64,000 nt of DNA from Lujinxingia vulgaris (GCF_007997005.1 NZ_VOSL01000002.1:1-64000); one strand, 5' to 3'. Positions 8,958 to 18,148 are shown, counted from the stretch's first letter. A program made the numbers and translations. Notes: generated from the sequence alone by a model not told the origin.

Positions 8958-10466
8958 ATGTCCAATATTCTGGTGGTCAATTCGACCCGCTCCGAGACGC
9001 GCGTGGCGCTGATCGAGGACGGGCTCTTGAGCGAAATCTATATGGAGCGCCGCCGCGATCGCGGGGTGGCCGGCAACATCTATAAGGGGAAGGTGTTGCG
9101 CGTGCTGCCCGGGATGCAGGCGGCGTTTGTGGATGTGGCCCAGGAGAAGGCGGGCTTTCTGCATGTGAGCGACTTCTACAACTTCGAGAAGGATATCAAC
9201 CTTCTGGAAGAAGACGGCGACCAGTGGCCGCCGCCCTCCCGCGGCAAGATCAGCCGCAAGATCAACATCTCCGACTGCATCAAAGAGGGGCAGGAGGTGC
9301 TGGTGCAGGTGGCCAAGGAGCCGATGGGCACCAAGGGCGCCCGGCTCACCGGGCATATCTCGCTGCCGGGGCGCTACGTGGTGTTCATGCCCACGGTCTC
9401 GCATGTGGGGATCAGCCGGCGCATCGAGTCGGAGAAAGAGCGCAAGCGGCTGCGCAAGCTCGTCGAGGAGAACCGCCCGCCGGGCACCGGCTTTATCGTG
9501 CGTACCGTCAGCGAGAACATCAGCGAGGATAAGCTGGTGCGCGACATGCAGCTGCTGGTCAAGCTGTGGACCGACATCCTGGATAAGGCCAATCAGGTCA
9601 AGGCGCCCTACCTGCTCAATGAGGAGCCGGACCTGTTGCTGCGCGCGGCCCGCGATCTTTTCACCACCGATGTGGGCAAGCTCATCGTCGATGATGAGGA
9701 GGCCTACAAGCGGGTCAGCGGGTTTACGAAGCATTATATGCCTTCGTTTGCCGAGAATATTGAGATGTACGGCGCCGATGAGCCCATTTTTGATGCCTAC
9801 GGCATCGAGGTGGAGATCGACCGGGCGCTGGCGCGGGAGGTGCCGCTGCCGAGCGGGGGAAGCCTGGTGTTTGATAAGACCGAGGCGCTCACGGCGGTGG
9901 ATGTGAACACCGGGAAGTTCGTGGGCAGCGGCTCGGACCTTGAGGAGACGATTTTGCGCACGAACCTGGAGGCGGCCGAGGAGGTCGTCTACCAGCTGCG
10001 GCTGCGCAACATCGGGGGCATCATCATCATCGACTTCATCGATATGGAGGATGCCCGCAACCGCGAGAAGGTCTACCGCACGCTGGAGGCTGCGCTCAAA
10101 AAAGATCGGGTGACGACCAACTCGCTGGCCATCTCGGAGTTCGGGCTGGTGGAGATGACGCGCAAGCGGGTGCGGGAGTCGCTGGTGCAGTACATGTGCG
10201 ACCCCTGTGAGCGCTGCAAGGGCTTAGGGCATGTGAAGAGCGCCGAGACGGTGAGCGCGGAGATCGTGCGCGAGATCCGCCGCGAGGCGCGCGCCTTCGC
10301 CAACAAAGACGTCTATGTGGAGGCCAACTCCGAGGTCGTTTCGTACATGCTCAGCGCGGAGCGTAAGACGATCCAGGATCTGGAAAAAACCTTCGAGAAG
10401 AAGATCCACCTGCGGGGTCAGCGCGACAAGCACCCGGAGAACTTTGAGATCGCCGACGCCAAATAA
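8958..10466 (+). CDS. rng: ribonuclease G/E family endoribonuclease
   Basis: A 502-residue RNase E/G catalytic-core protein that cuts single-stranded RNA, as in rRNA maturation and mRNA decay. The N-terminal S1 domain carries GNIYKGKVLRVLPGMQAAFVDV and KAGFLHVSDF, with an insert (residues about 75-98) before the second half. The 5'-sensor/DNase-like region includes GAKLTGH-like GARLTGHISLPGRYVVFMP. The magnesium-binding aspartates lie in AVDVNTGKFVGSGSDLEETILRTNLEAA and IIIIDFIDM. The zinc-link cysteines appear as CDPCERCKGLGH. There is no long C-terminal degradosome scaffold, so it is RNase G-sized. The start is ATG 8958 with GAGG upstream. It stands alone, followed by a structured element and a terminator. 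Confidence 0.95.
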   Translation: MSNILVVNSTRSETRVALIEDGLLSEIYMERRRDRGVAGNIYKGKVLRVLPGMQAAFVDVAQEKAGFLHVSDFYNFEKDINLLEEDGDQWPPPSRGKISRKINISDCIKEGQEVLVQVAKEPMGTKGARLTGHISLPGRYVVFMPTVSHVGISRRIESEKERKRLRKLVEENRPPGTGFIVRTVSENISEDKLVRDMQLLVKLWTDILDKANQVKAPYLLNEEPDLLLRAARDLFTTDVGKLIVDDEEAYKRVSGFTKHYMPSFAENIEMYGADEPIFDAYGIEVEIDRALAREVPLPSGGSLVFDKTEALTAVDVNTGKFVGSGSDLEETILRTNLEAAEEVVYQLRLRNIGGIIIIDFIDMEDARNREKVYRTLEAALKKDRVTTNSLAISEFGLVEMTRKRVRESLVQYMCDPCERCKGLGHVKSAETVSAEIVREIRREARAFANKDVYVEANSEVVSYMLSAERKTIQDLEKTFEKKIHLRGQRDKHPENFEIADAK

Positions 10467-10481
10467 TACGCCGTGAGCTAT

Positions 10482-10605
10482 CGTCGACGCCGTGTCTGCT
10501 GCGTTGAGAGCACCTCGGGCAGCGTTGCAAAGCCTCGACGATGCTAATGCATCGCCTGCGTTTCGCGCTTTGCCCGAGAAGCTCTCAATCTCGCAGCCAT
10601 CGACG
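10482..10605 (+). other. long imperfect hairpin downstream of rng (possible structured RNA)
   Basis: Nested complementary arms occur in order: CGTCGA (10482) with TCGACG (10600), GCTGCG (10498) with CGCAGC (10592), TTGAGAGC (10504) with GCTCTCAA (10581), CTCGGGCA (10514) with TGCCCGAG (10571), AAAGC (10529) with GCTTT (10567), and a central perfect hairpin CGATGC-TAAT-GCATCG (10539-10554). Together they form one long interrupted stem between the rng stop and the terminator at 10670. It could be a 3'-UTR structure, a small RNA or a relic of a small palindromic element. Confidence 0.6.
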
Positions 10606-10669
10606 TCACCTTCTGCTCATGGCGTAGTAAGACGTCATCGCGTGATGTTATGCGCATGCTGTGATGTGT

Positions 10670-10708
10670 CGCCCCCCGGGTTCCATGAACTCGGGGGGCG
10701 TATTTTTA
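10670..10708 (+). terminator. intrinsic terminator after rng
   Basis: Stem CGCCCCCCGGGTT / AACTCGGGGGGCG (one G-T wobble) with a five-base loop, followed on the plus strand by TATTTTTATG. A well-formed terminator, about 200 bases downstream of the rng stop, leaving a long structured 3' untranslated region. Confidence 0.85.
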
Positions 10709-10814
10709 TGTTCTGCAGCCAGCGCTTTTATAGTCAGTGGGTTTGCCAGCTGGTATGGTTGGCCACCTCAGAGCCTTTATTGGATCCTTTAAATAACCGC
10801 GACGCGGGGAGAGC

Positions 10815-12293
10815 ATGACGAGTTATATCTGCGCCATCGATCAGGGTACGACGGGCACGACGGTCATTATTCTGGATGACGCGCTCCATGTGGTGGGGCG
10901 AGTCAATGAGGAGTTTGAGCAGATCTTTCCCAAACCCTCGTGGGTGGAGCACGATCCGGAGGCGATCTGGCGCTCGACCTGCAGCACGATCAAGGCGGCG
11001 GTGGCGCAGGCCGGGGTGCGGCCCGAGGAGATCGTGGCGGTGGGCATCACCAATCAGCGCGAGACGACGGTGGTCTGGGATGGCACTACTGGCGAGGCGA
11101 TTCATAACGCGATCGTCTGGCAGGATCGTCGCACCCGAGGGCGGATTCAGCAGTTCGCCGACGATGGGCATGAGCCGATGGTGCGCGAGCGCACCGGGCT
11201 GATTCTCGATCCTTATTTCTCGGGCACGAAGATCGAGTGGATCCTCGATCAGGTGGGCGGGGCGCGGCGTCGCGCGGAGAAGGGAGAGCTTAAATTCGGG
11301 ACGATCGATAGCTTTCTGCTCTGGCGGCTGACCGGCGGCAAGGTGCACGCCACCGACGTCTCCAACGCCTCGCGCACGCTTTTGATGAACCTGCACACCG
11401 GGGAGTGGGACGACGATTTGCTGGAGCTCTTTCGGGTGCCGCGGGCGATGCTGCCTGAGATTGTGGGCAACGCCGAGGTCTACGGGCATGTCGAGGGCAT
11501 TGAGGGGCTGGCCGACGGGACGCCGATCTGCGGGATGGCCGGCGATCAGCAGTCGGCGCTCTTCGGGCAGGTCTGCTACCAGCCTGGCGAGGCCAAGTGC
11601 ACCTATGGGACCGGGGCGTTTTTGTTGATGAACACGGGCGATAAGCCGGTGATGAGTCGGCATCGTCTGCTCTCGACGGCGGCCTGGAAGATCGACGGGA
11701 AGATGACCTACGCGCTGGAGGGGAGCGCGTTCATCGCCGGGGCGCTGGTGCAGTGGCTGCGCGATGGGCTGGGCTTTTTTGAGACGGCGGCCGAGATCGA
11801 GGAGCTGGCCGGCAAGGTGGAGTCGAGCGACGGCGTGGTGCTCATCCCGAGCCTGGCCGGGCTGGGCGCGCCGCACTGGAATCCGGGCGCGCGCGGGGTG
11901 ATCTGGGGGCTGACCCGGGGGACGACCCGGGCGCATATCGCGCGGGCGGCGCTGGAGGCCATCGCGCTGCAGAACGTGGACTTGCTCAAGGCGATGGAGC
12001 AGGATCTGGGCGAAGAGCTCAAGGTGCTGCGCGTCGATGGTGGGGCGAGCGCGAACGGGTTGTTGATGCAGCTGCAGGCGGACTTTTTGAACCGGGAGAT
12101 CGTGCGCCCGAAGATGACGGATACCACCGCCCTGGGGGCAGCGCTTCTGGCGGGGCTTGGTGCCGGAATTTTCAGTGATTTCAAAGAGATCCGCGAGACG
12201 TGGCAGGAGGATGCGCGCTTTAAGCCGGCGATGAGCCAGCAGCGGCGCAACATGCATCTGGAGTTGTGGGAAGAGGGATTGAAGCGGGTTTGA
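10815..12293 (+). CDS. glpK: glycerol kinase
   Basis: A 492-residue FGGY-family kinase that phosphorylates glycerol to sn-glycerol 3-phosphate with ATP in the cytoplasm. The N-terminal phosphate-binding loop AIDQGTTGTT, the substrate-binding stretch GITNQRETTVVWD, IVWQDRRT, the mid-protein GTIDSFLLWRLTGG and the second-domain ATP motifs (YGTGAFLLMNTG, LRVDGGASANGLLMQ) are all present. Length is normal. Neither glpF nor glpD is adjacent, and the next gene is a sensor kinase 36 bases downstream on the same strand, so it appears to be a single metabolic gene rather than a full glp operon. Confidence 0.96.
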   Translation: MTSYICAIDQGTTGTTVIILDDALHVVGRVNEEFEQIFPKPSWVEHDPEAIWRSTCSTIKAAVAQAGVRPEEIVAVGITNQRETTVVWDGTTGEAIHNAIVWQDRRTRGRIQQFADDGHEPMVRERTGLILDPYFSGTKIEWILDQVGGARRRAEKGELKFGTIDSFLLWRLTGGKVHATDVSNASRTLLMNLHTGEWDDDLLELFRVPRAMLPEIVGNAEVYGHVEGIEGLADGTPICGMAGDQQSALFGQVCYQPGEAKCTYGTGAFLLMNTGDKPVMSRHRLLSTAAWKIDGKMTYALEGSAFIAGALVQWLRDGLGFFETAAEIEELAGKVESSDGVVLIPSLAGLGAPHWNPGARGVIWGLTRGTTRAHIARAALEAIALQNVDLLKAMEQDLGEELKVLRVDGGASANGLLMQLQADFLNREIVRPKMTDTTALGAALLAGLGAGIFSDFKEIRETWQEDARFKPAMSQQRRNMHLELWEEGLKRV

Positions 12294-12329
12294 TGGGTTG
12301 GGTGAGATGCCATCGCTGTCAGGAGTGAG

Positions 12330-14504
12330 ATGAGTCGCCTGGAGGACATCGGCGTGGGGAAGCGGGATACGACGTTGCGGCACCAGCTGGTGCGCAACCT
12401 CGTCTTGCTCACCCTGCTGACGGCCGGGGCGGTGGCGCTGGTGTTTTTGATCGGGTCGTACCGGGCGGTCGAGGAGCTCTCGGAGCAGGCGATCGATCAG
12501 GCGGTGGAGCGGGCGGATGCCGAGCTCGACCGCTTTTTTGTGCCGGTCTCCACCCAGCTTAAGGTGCTGGCCGACTGGGGCGCCAGCGGAGAGTTGAGCC
12601 TCAATGAGGAGGATGTTGAGGCGATGAACGCGCGGCTGATGCCGGTGCTCAGCCGCCTCGATCAGGTGACGTCGGTGATCTATGCCGACGCCGAGGGGCG
12701 CGAATATCTGCTGCTGGAGCAGGGCGAGGGCTGGGTCAACCGGCTGGTCGACCGGGGGAGGCGCGGCGATGTGGTGCGCTGGGTGCGCCGCGACGCCGAC
12801 GGCAAGGTGGTGGAGCGCTGGGAGGAGCAGAGCGACTACGAGACGCGCAAGCGCCCCTGGTACATCGGGGCGATGTCGGCCGGCGTGCGTCAGGTGCACT
12901 GGACTGAGCCTTATACCTTTTTTACGACGAAAGACCCGGGCATCACCGCGTCGACGCGCTTTGAGGCGCCCGATGGCGGCGCGCAGGTGGTGGCGCTGGA
13001 TGTGTTGCTCAGCGATGTCTCGGCCTTCTCCACCGGCATCCGCCCCACCGAGCGCGGCTATGTGGCGGTGCTCGCCGGCGATGAGACGGTGATGGGCCTT
13101 CCGGCGCGGGGGCGTTACGAGGCTGAGGAGGCGATCCGGGCCGATGTGCTCAAGTCGATCTCGGAGCTGGGGTTGTGGGAGCTGCAGGAGGCGCTCACGC
13201 GCTGGCGCGAGGGTGGGAGCGGGCAGGGGCTTGTGGAGGTGCGGGCCTCCGGGGAGCGCTACTGGACGGGATTTCGGGCCGTGGCGCTGGGGCAGCGCGA
13301 TCTGACGATCGCTACGGTGGTGCCGCGCGCGGACTTTACCGGGGTGATCGAGCGGCAGCGCAACGTGACGCTGGGGTTGACGCTGCTGGCGCTGGGGCTC
13401 GCGGTGCTGGTGGGGGTGCGGACCTCGCGCTCCTACAGGCGGCGCTTTGAGCAGGTGATCGACGCCGCCCAGCGCCTGGGGCAGTACACCCTGGAGACGA
13501 AGATCGGGGAGGGGGGCATGGGCACGGTGTATCGGGCGCGCCACGCGATGTTGCAGCGGCCCACGGCGGTGAAGTTGCTCAAGGGGGAACTCTACGACCG
13601 GGAGTCGGTGCGGCGTTTTGAGCGGGAGGTGCAGCTGACCTGCAAGCTGACGCACCCCAACACGATCACGATCTACGACTACGGTCGGACCACCGAGGGG
13701 GTCTTTTATTATGCGATGGAGCTGCTCGGCGGGGTGACGCTGCTGGAGCTGATCAACTTCTGCGGGCCGCTTGATGAGGGGCGCACGATCTATCTGTTGC
13801 GGCAGGTGTGCGGGGCGCTGGCTGAGGCACATGAGGCCGGGTTGATTCACCGGGATATCAAGCCGGGCAATATTGTGGTCGGCGATCGCGGGGGGCTGGG
13901 GGATTTTGTGAAAGTGCTGGATTTCGGGCTCGTGAAAGACATTCACGCCCCGCGCGAAGTGCAGCTGACCGGCCAGGACATCCTGCAGGGCTCGCCGGGC
14001 TTTATGGCGCCGGAGGTGATCCTGGGGCAGGGGGCTGATGATGTGCGCGTGGATATTTTTGCGCTGGGGGCGGTGGCCTACGTGTTGTTGACCGGTCAGC
14101 ACCCCTATGAAGACAGCTCGGCGGTGAAGGTGATGCTCAAGCAGATCAACGAAGATCCGCCGCGCCCCTCGGAGGTGCTGGGGCGGGCGATCGACCAGGA
14201 TCTTGAGGAGCTGGTGATGTTGTGTTTGAGCCGCAAGGCGGCGGAGCGTCCGGCGACGATGAAGGCACTTGGCGAGGCGCTGGAGGCGTGTGCGGCCAGC
14301 GAGCGCTGGGATGCGGCGCAGGCGAAGGCGTGGTGGGAGCGTCACGGGGCGAAGCTCGTGCCAGCGGCGGAGGCGGTGGACTCCAAGCCCGACGATGATG
14401 TCGGTGAGCTGGCGATGCAGGTGACCCTGGAGGTGAAGCCTCCCCGGGGCCTTGAGAAACGTGCGGGGCGCAGCGGGGCGGAGACGCCGCCGGAGCACGT
14501 CTAG
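12330..14504 (+). CDS. transmembrane sensor Ser/Thr protein kinase
   Basis: A 724-residue protein. A first membrane segment lies near residues 22-44 (NLVLLTLLTAGAVALVFLIG). A roughly 300-residue extracytoplasmic domain follows with Cache-like features (VTSVIYADAEGREYLLLEQGEGW, TRKRPWYIGAMSAGVRQVHWTEPY, TISTRF-like STRFEAPDGGAQVVALDVLLSDVS). A second membrane segment is near 347-366, then a Hanks-type kinase. The kinase has the glycine loop GEGGMGTVYRA near residue 392, the catalytic lysine in AVKLL, HRDIKPGNIVV near 505 and DFGLVKD near 530. The order (sensor first, kinase last) resembles methyl-accepting or histidine-kinase receptors more than PASTA-type kinases. AGGAG at 12321 is well placed for the ATG. 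It probably senses a small ligand outside the membrane and signals by phosphorylation. Confidence 0.9.
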   Translation: MSRLEDIGVGKRDTTLRHQLVRNLVLLTLLTAGAVALVFLIGSYRAVEELSEQAIDQAVERADAELDRFFVPVSTQLKVLADWGASGELSLNEEDVEAMNARLMPVLSRLDQVTSVIYADAEGREYLLLEQGEGWVNRLVDRGRRGDVVRWVRRDADGKVVERWEEQSDYETRKRPWYIGAMSAGVRQVHWTEPYTFFTTKDPGITASTRFEAPDGGAQVVALDVLLSDVSAFSTGIRPTERGYVAVLAGDETVMGLPARGRYEAEEAIRADVLKSISELGLWELQEALTRWREGGSGQGLVEVRASGERYWTGFRAVALGQRDLTIATVVPRADFTGVIERQRNVTLGLTLLALGLAVLVGVRTSRSYRRRFEQVIDAAQRLGQYTLETKIGEGGMGTVYRARHAMLQRPTAVKLLKGELYDRESVRRFEREVQLTCKLTHPNTITIYDYGRTTEGVFYYAMELLGGVTLLELINFCGPLDEGRTIYLLRQVCGALAEAHEAGLIHRDIKPGNIVVGDRGGLGDFVKVLDFGLVKDIHAPREVQLTGQDILQGSPGFMAPEVILGQGADDVRVDIFALGAVAYVLLTGQHPYEDSSAVKVMLKQINEDPPRPSEVLGRAIDQDLEELVMLCLSRKAAERPATMKALGEALEACAASERWDAAQAKAWWERHGAKLVPAAEAVDSKPDDDVGELAMQVTLEVKPPRGLEKRAGRSGAETPPEHV

Positions 14505-14525
14505 CCGCGCTGGCTTGCGGGGTGA

Positions 14526-15434
14526 TCAGCGGTCCAGGTGATCTTCGGGGGGCACGAGCATCAGGGAGGTGGGGTGTTTCCGGGCCATCGCGCTGGCGAT
14601 GGAGCCCAGGGCGCGGTCCTGAAGGGCGGAGCGGCTCTTTTTGCCCAGGATTAGAAGATCGACGGGTTGGGTCTCGCAGTGGTGGGTGAGGGTGGCGACG
14701 GTGGGGCCGGCGTAGACGTGGGAGGCGAAGGTCAGCTCGGGGTAGAGGGTCTTGACCTGGACGCCGAGCTCGATGAGGCACTCCCGGGTGCGCTCGGTGA
14801 GCTGATCGAGGTCTTGAGGGGAGAGGTAATTGACCAGGCCCGTGTTGAGCGTGGGGGTGGGGGTGTCGTGGAGGATGTGCACCAGATCAAGCTGCGCGCC
14901 GGTCAGGTGCGCCAGGTGCGCGCCGCTGAATAGGGCGGCCTGAGAGCCGGGCAGAAAGTCGACGGCGACGCTCAGCCGTGGCGCGGCGCTTAAGGTGTCG
15001 TGGTCGGGCTGCACCAGCACGGTCTTGCAGGGGGCGCGATGGGCGAGCTTCATGGCGGTGGAGCCGAGGAGCGCGCGGCTGATGGCGCCGGCGCCGCTGG
15101 TGCCGAGCACGAGCCAGTCGACGTGGTGCTTCTGGCAGAAGTCGGTGATGACGGCGGCGGGATTGCCTTCTTCGAGGAGGATGTCGATGTCGTCGGTGGT
15201 GGGGCTTAAGGTGCGCAGCCAGTCGCGGACCTGGTGGGTCTGGCGAGCGTTGAAGTCGGGGTTCTCGGAGAGGGGCTCCCCGGAGCGCACCGAGTAGTGC
15301 TCCGGCGGCGCCACATAGAGGGCGCTCAGGGAGGCGGGGCGATCGGAGGTGAGGATGCGATCGCGTAGATCGAGGGCCCAGCGTGCGGCGCTTTCGGCTT
15401 CCAGGGAGAGGTCGGTGGCCAGGAGGATCTTCAT
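14526..15434 (-). CDS. tandem-domain universal stress protein
   Basis: A 302-residue protein with two UspA-type alpha/beta domains. The first (residues 1-143) begins MKILLATDLSLEAESAARWA and ends with an ATP-binding motif GTSGAGAISRALLGSTAMKLA, which fits G-2x-G-9x-G-S/T. The second half has GKKSRSALQDRALGSIASAMA, in which the first glycine position is altered, so nucleotide binding there is doubtful. Tandem Usp proteins bind ATP and act in stress survival. It converges with the sensor kinase gene (21-base gap). Confidence 0.9.
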   Translation of the reverse strand: MKILLATDLSLEAESAARWALDLRDRILTSDRPASLSALYVAPPEHYSVRSGEPLSENPDFNARQTHQVRDWLRTLSPTTDDIDILLEEGNPAAVITDFCQKHHVDWLVLGTSGAGAISRALLGSTAMKLAHRAPCKTVLVQPDHDTLSAAPRLSVAVDFLPGSQAALFSGAHLAHLTGAQLDLVHILHDTPTPTLNTGLVNYLSPQDLDQLTERTRECLIELGVQVKTLYPELTFASHVYAGPTVATLTHHCETQPVDLLILGKKSRSALQDRALGSIASAMARKHPTSLMLVPPEDHLDR

Positions 15435-15511
15435 CGGGGGCCTCGGCGTCGGGTGTTTCGATGAGGTTGCGCAGGCTTTTAGAAGGTGGGCACGGTCGAT
15501 AATTACCCAAG

Positions 15512-15707
15512 GCGCGGGGGTTCGCGGTGTGGGGCGATTCGTGAGGGCGTTGGGGGGTGTGCGGTTTGTGGTTAGGTGGTTGTGGGGCGCCGTGGTTCGC
15601 GAGTGTGGGTCGATTTGTGGTCAGGTGGTTGTGGGGCGCGGGGGTTCGCGGTGTGGGGCGATTCGTGAGGGCGTTGGGGGGTGTGCGGGTTGTGGTTGGG
15701 TGGTTGA
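15512..15707. repeat. direct repeat pair, 124-bp spacing
   Basis: A block of roughly 70 bp beginning GCGCGGGGGTTCGCGGTGTG occurs at 15512 and again at 15636, nearly unchanged, with related GTGGTT-AGGTGGTTG sequence between. It lies directly before the family B repeats. No coding potential is convincing. Confidence 0.7.
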
Positions 15708-15713
15708 GGGGCG

Positions 15714-15936
15714 CCGAGCGCCCCAGGACGACGCTGACGGCGTCGCTGCGTCCTCGCGGTGGCGCTGCCACAGCGTCGTCCTTGCTCCTTGTCATCCGCC
15801 GCCCTGGATGCGCTCGGGTTGGGTGCCGAGCGCCCCAGGACGACGCTGACGGCGTCGCTGCGTCCTCGCGGTGGCGCTGCCACAGCGTCGTCCTTGCTCC
15901 TTGTCATCGCCGCCCTGGATGCGCTCGGGTTGGGAG
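15714..15936. repeat. two tandem copies of repeat family B, 112-bp period
   Basis: Two nearly identical 112-bp units (starting near 15714 and 15826). Each has GAGCGCCCCAGGACGACGCT and an internal inverted repeat (GGACGACGCTG with CAGCGTCGTCC) enclosing a small hairpin (GTGGC-GCT-GCCAC). The same blocks occur near 7756-7918, so this is a dispersed element with folding potential. Confidence 0.75.
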
Positions 15937-15943
15937 GCGCATG

Positions 15944-15974
15944 AAAAAAAGGCCGGAGCGGGCTCCGGCCTTTT
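15944..15974 (-). terminator. intrinsic terminator for the hydrolase lipoprotein gene
   Basis: A stem GGCCGGAGC / GCTCCGGCC with a very short loop, flanked by seven A on the left and TTTT on the right in plus-strand view. It could therefore end transcription in both directions. It sits 28 bases after the stop of the minus-strand gene at 16002. Confidence 0.85.
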
Positions 15975-16001
15975 GTGATGCGGGTTTGCTGGTTGAAAAG
16001 A

Positions 16002-18041
16002 TCAGTCGCGGGGGAAGACGCAGGGGGCGTTCTGGCAGACGTCGACGATGGTGCCGGTGCGGAAGAACTCGATCATTTGTTGCTGGTGTTCTTCCAGGCG
16101 GCGGGGGAGGCCGTGGGGGTCGCCGAGCTCGTCTTCGGGGGGCTGGGGGCCGATGGCGGGCCAGGGGTTTCCGAAGTCGTAGAGGACCACCCCGGAGCCC
16201 TCATGGGGGTAGGGGGTGGTGGGCACGGCGTAGGGCTGGCGGTCGACGTCGTAGTTGTCGAGGAGCGGGATGCCGATGTCGGTGCGGGCGACGATCTCGT
16301 TGGTGACCACGGCGACCTGGTAGTCGCCTTTGGCCGGGGCGAGCAGGGCGCGTTTGTCGCTCTCGAAGAAGGGGGCGTGGTTGATGTGGCGCATGTAGCT
16401 GATGGGGTCGATGGTGTCCCAGAGCAGCTGAATGGCGGCGATGGCCAGGCCCTGGTCGACGCGGTCGGGGTAGCCCAGGTTGAGGAAGGCGAAGTAGGTG
16501 CCAAAGTTGACGGAGCGCTCCATGAGCATGGCGTAGTTGATGCCGGGCACGCCCAGGTGGCCGCGCTCAATGTCGGGGGTCAACGCCAGGAAGGTGGCGC
16601 CGAAGATGCCGCCCTGGGAGATGCCCATGTAGTAGTGCTCGTCGGGGTTGACGGTGATGTCGTAGGGCTGGAGCTCGTCGATCTCGCTAAGACCCTCGCG
16701 CATCGCGCGGGTGAGCACGGCGTAGTTGACGATGCCCTGGTGCATGCGGTCGACGAGCTCTTCGAAGTAGGTGGCGTGCTGCAGCGCGAAGCCGGCCAGG
16801 GGAATGTCGTCGGAGGAGAAGCCGGAGAAGGAGGTCGCGAAGAAGATCAGGTTATTCTCGTTGGCGATTTTCGCCGTGTCGTTCGATCCGTAGGTGATCT
16901 CTTCGCCGCTGCCGAGCATGCCGTGACCGTAGGTGACAAGGCCGTGGGGGGTGCCGTCGAGGGCGGAGTGGGGGATGCGCAGCCAGTAGGTGGCCTCAAG
17001 CGTGCCGTCCTGAGTGATGTCGCCCTCGGGGGTGCGGTTAAGCAGAAAGCCTCGGGCCGGGGCGCGCTCAGAGCGGGTGACGAAGGAGGGCACGGTGAAA
17101 GTGCCGAGGATGTCGAGCGCGATGTGCGGGTGCTCCTCCGGGGTGTTTTCGACGAGGCGGTCGACGGTGAACTGGACGGGGGTCTCCTCGATGGCGCTCA
17201 GGGCGTCGGTGACCATGGCGCGCACGTCGCCGTGGAGGCTCTCGGAGCTGCCGGTGTGGAAGTCCCAGGCCAGGGTAAGCTCGTCGTGATCGACGCCTTC
17301 GTCTTCGAGGATCTCGAAGAGGCGGTCGAAGCGGGGCTGGCGCCAGGCGAGTTCGGGATCTTCGGCGGCCTCGCCAGATCGGTAGGCCTCAAAGGCCTCG
17401 GAGGGCTCAAAGGGCTGGCCGTCGGTGGTTTGCAGGTTGCGCATGGCCACGATGTAGTGGCTGTTGAGCTCTAAGATCACCGCCGGACGGATAAAGAGGA
17501 CCTGCGTCTCGGGTGAGGTCGCCTTGGAGTCGAGCTCGGCCCAGAAGGGCACATGTTCGACGCCCTCGTCGGTGACGCGCAAAAGCAGGATCTGGCGATC
17601 GTCGTCTTCCAGGGAGCGCTCGATCGAGTCTTCGGCGGGCATCTGGGAGGTGTCGATGCCGGGGAAGAGCACGGTGATGGGGGTGCCCAGGCCGTAGCCG
17701 TCGAGGCGGCGGTAGGCCGCCGGATCGATATGACCGTCGCGGCTCTCGGGGAGGCTCTCGGCGCCGAAGTCCAGCGTGTAGCCGGTGGGGCGGCTCGCGT
17801 CTTCCTTAAGGTAGAGGTTGGAGGGCCAGGGCAGCGTGCAGTACGAGGGCATCAGCGCGTCGCAGTCGGTGGTGCGCGCGGTGGGGAGCGGGTCCGGGGT
17901 GGTGTCGCCGTCGGTGTCGGGGCCGGCGTCTTCGGAGGTGTCCGCAAGATCGGCGTCCGGGGTCTCGGTGTCGGCGGGCTCGGAGCAGGCCGCCAGCAGT
18001 GCGGTCAGCGCCAGAGGCCAGAGCAGGTGGGTGCGGTGCAT
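16002..18041 (-). CDS. alpha/beta-hydrolase-like lipoprotein
   Basis: A 679-residue predicted lipoprotein. The start at 18041 gives MHRTHLLWPLALTALLAAC with lipobox LAAC, followed by an acidic Asp/Thr-rich linker (TPDADLADTSEDAGPDTDGD). The body holds the catalytic-type motifs GLVTYGHGMLGSG and YYMGISQGGIFGATF, the latter a GxSxG nucleophile elbow, as in serine hydrolases. It is paralogous in plan to the protein at 40087-42108, which has YMGISNGGTQGF and a similar LPWP-AQY/LYL beginning. Substrate unknown. A strong terminator follows. Confidence 0.7.
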   Translation of the reverse strand: MHRTHLLWPLALTALLAACSEPADTETPDADLADTSEDAGPDTDGDTTPDPLPTARTTDCDALMPSYCTLPWPSNLYLKEDASRPTGYTLDFGAESLPESRDGHIDPAAYRRLDGYGLGTPITVLFPGIDTSQMPAEDSIERSLEDDDRQILLLRVTDEGVEHVPFWAELDSKATSPETQVLFIRPAVILELNSHYIVAMRNLQTTDGQPFEPSEAFEAYRSGEAAEDPELAWRQPRFDRLFEILEDEGVDHDELTLAWDFHTGSSESLHGDVRAMVTDALSAIEETPVQFTVDRLVENTPEEHPHIALDILGTFTVPSFVTRSERAPARGFLLNRTPEGDITQDGTLEATYWLRIPHSALDGTPHGLVTYGHGMLGSGEEITYGSNDTAKIANENNLIFFATSFSGFSSDDIPLAGFALQHATYFEELVDRMHQGIVNYAVLTRAMREGLSEIDELQPYDITVNPDEHYYMGISQGGIFGATFLALTPDIERGHLGVPGINYAMLMERSVNFGTYFAFLNLGYPDRVDQGLAIAAIQLLWDTIDPISYMRHINHAPFFESDKRALLAPAKGDYQVAVVTNEIVARTDIGIPLLDNYDVDRQPYAVPTTPYPHEGSGVVLYDFGNPWPAIGPQPPEDELGDPHGLPRRLEEHQQQMIEFFRTGTIVDVCQNAPCVFPRD

Positions 18042-18148
18042 AACGATTCCTTCGATCAGCAACGTTTCGACGCGCCGACGCACGCATCACCATCGAACAC
18101 GCAGGCGTCGGAGGGCTTCAGGGGAGGGCCGGACCGTAGGCCCGGCGC

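Noticed and set aside
10734-14498. A 1254-codon minus-strand open frame opposite glpK and the sensor kinase
   Set aside because: It is antisense to two clear genes, is rich in His, Arg and Pro as expected for GC-rich shadow frames, and has no recognisable domain.
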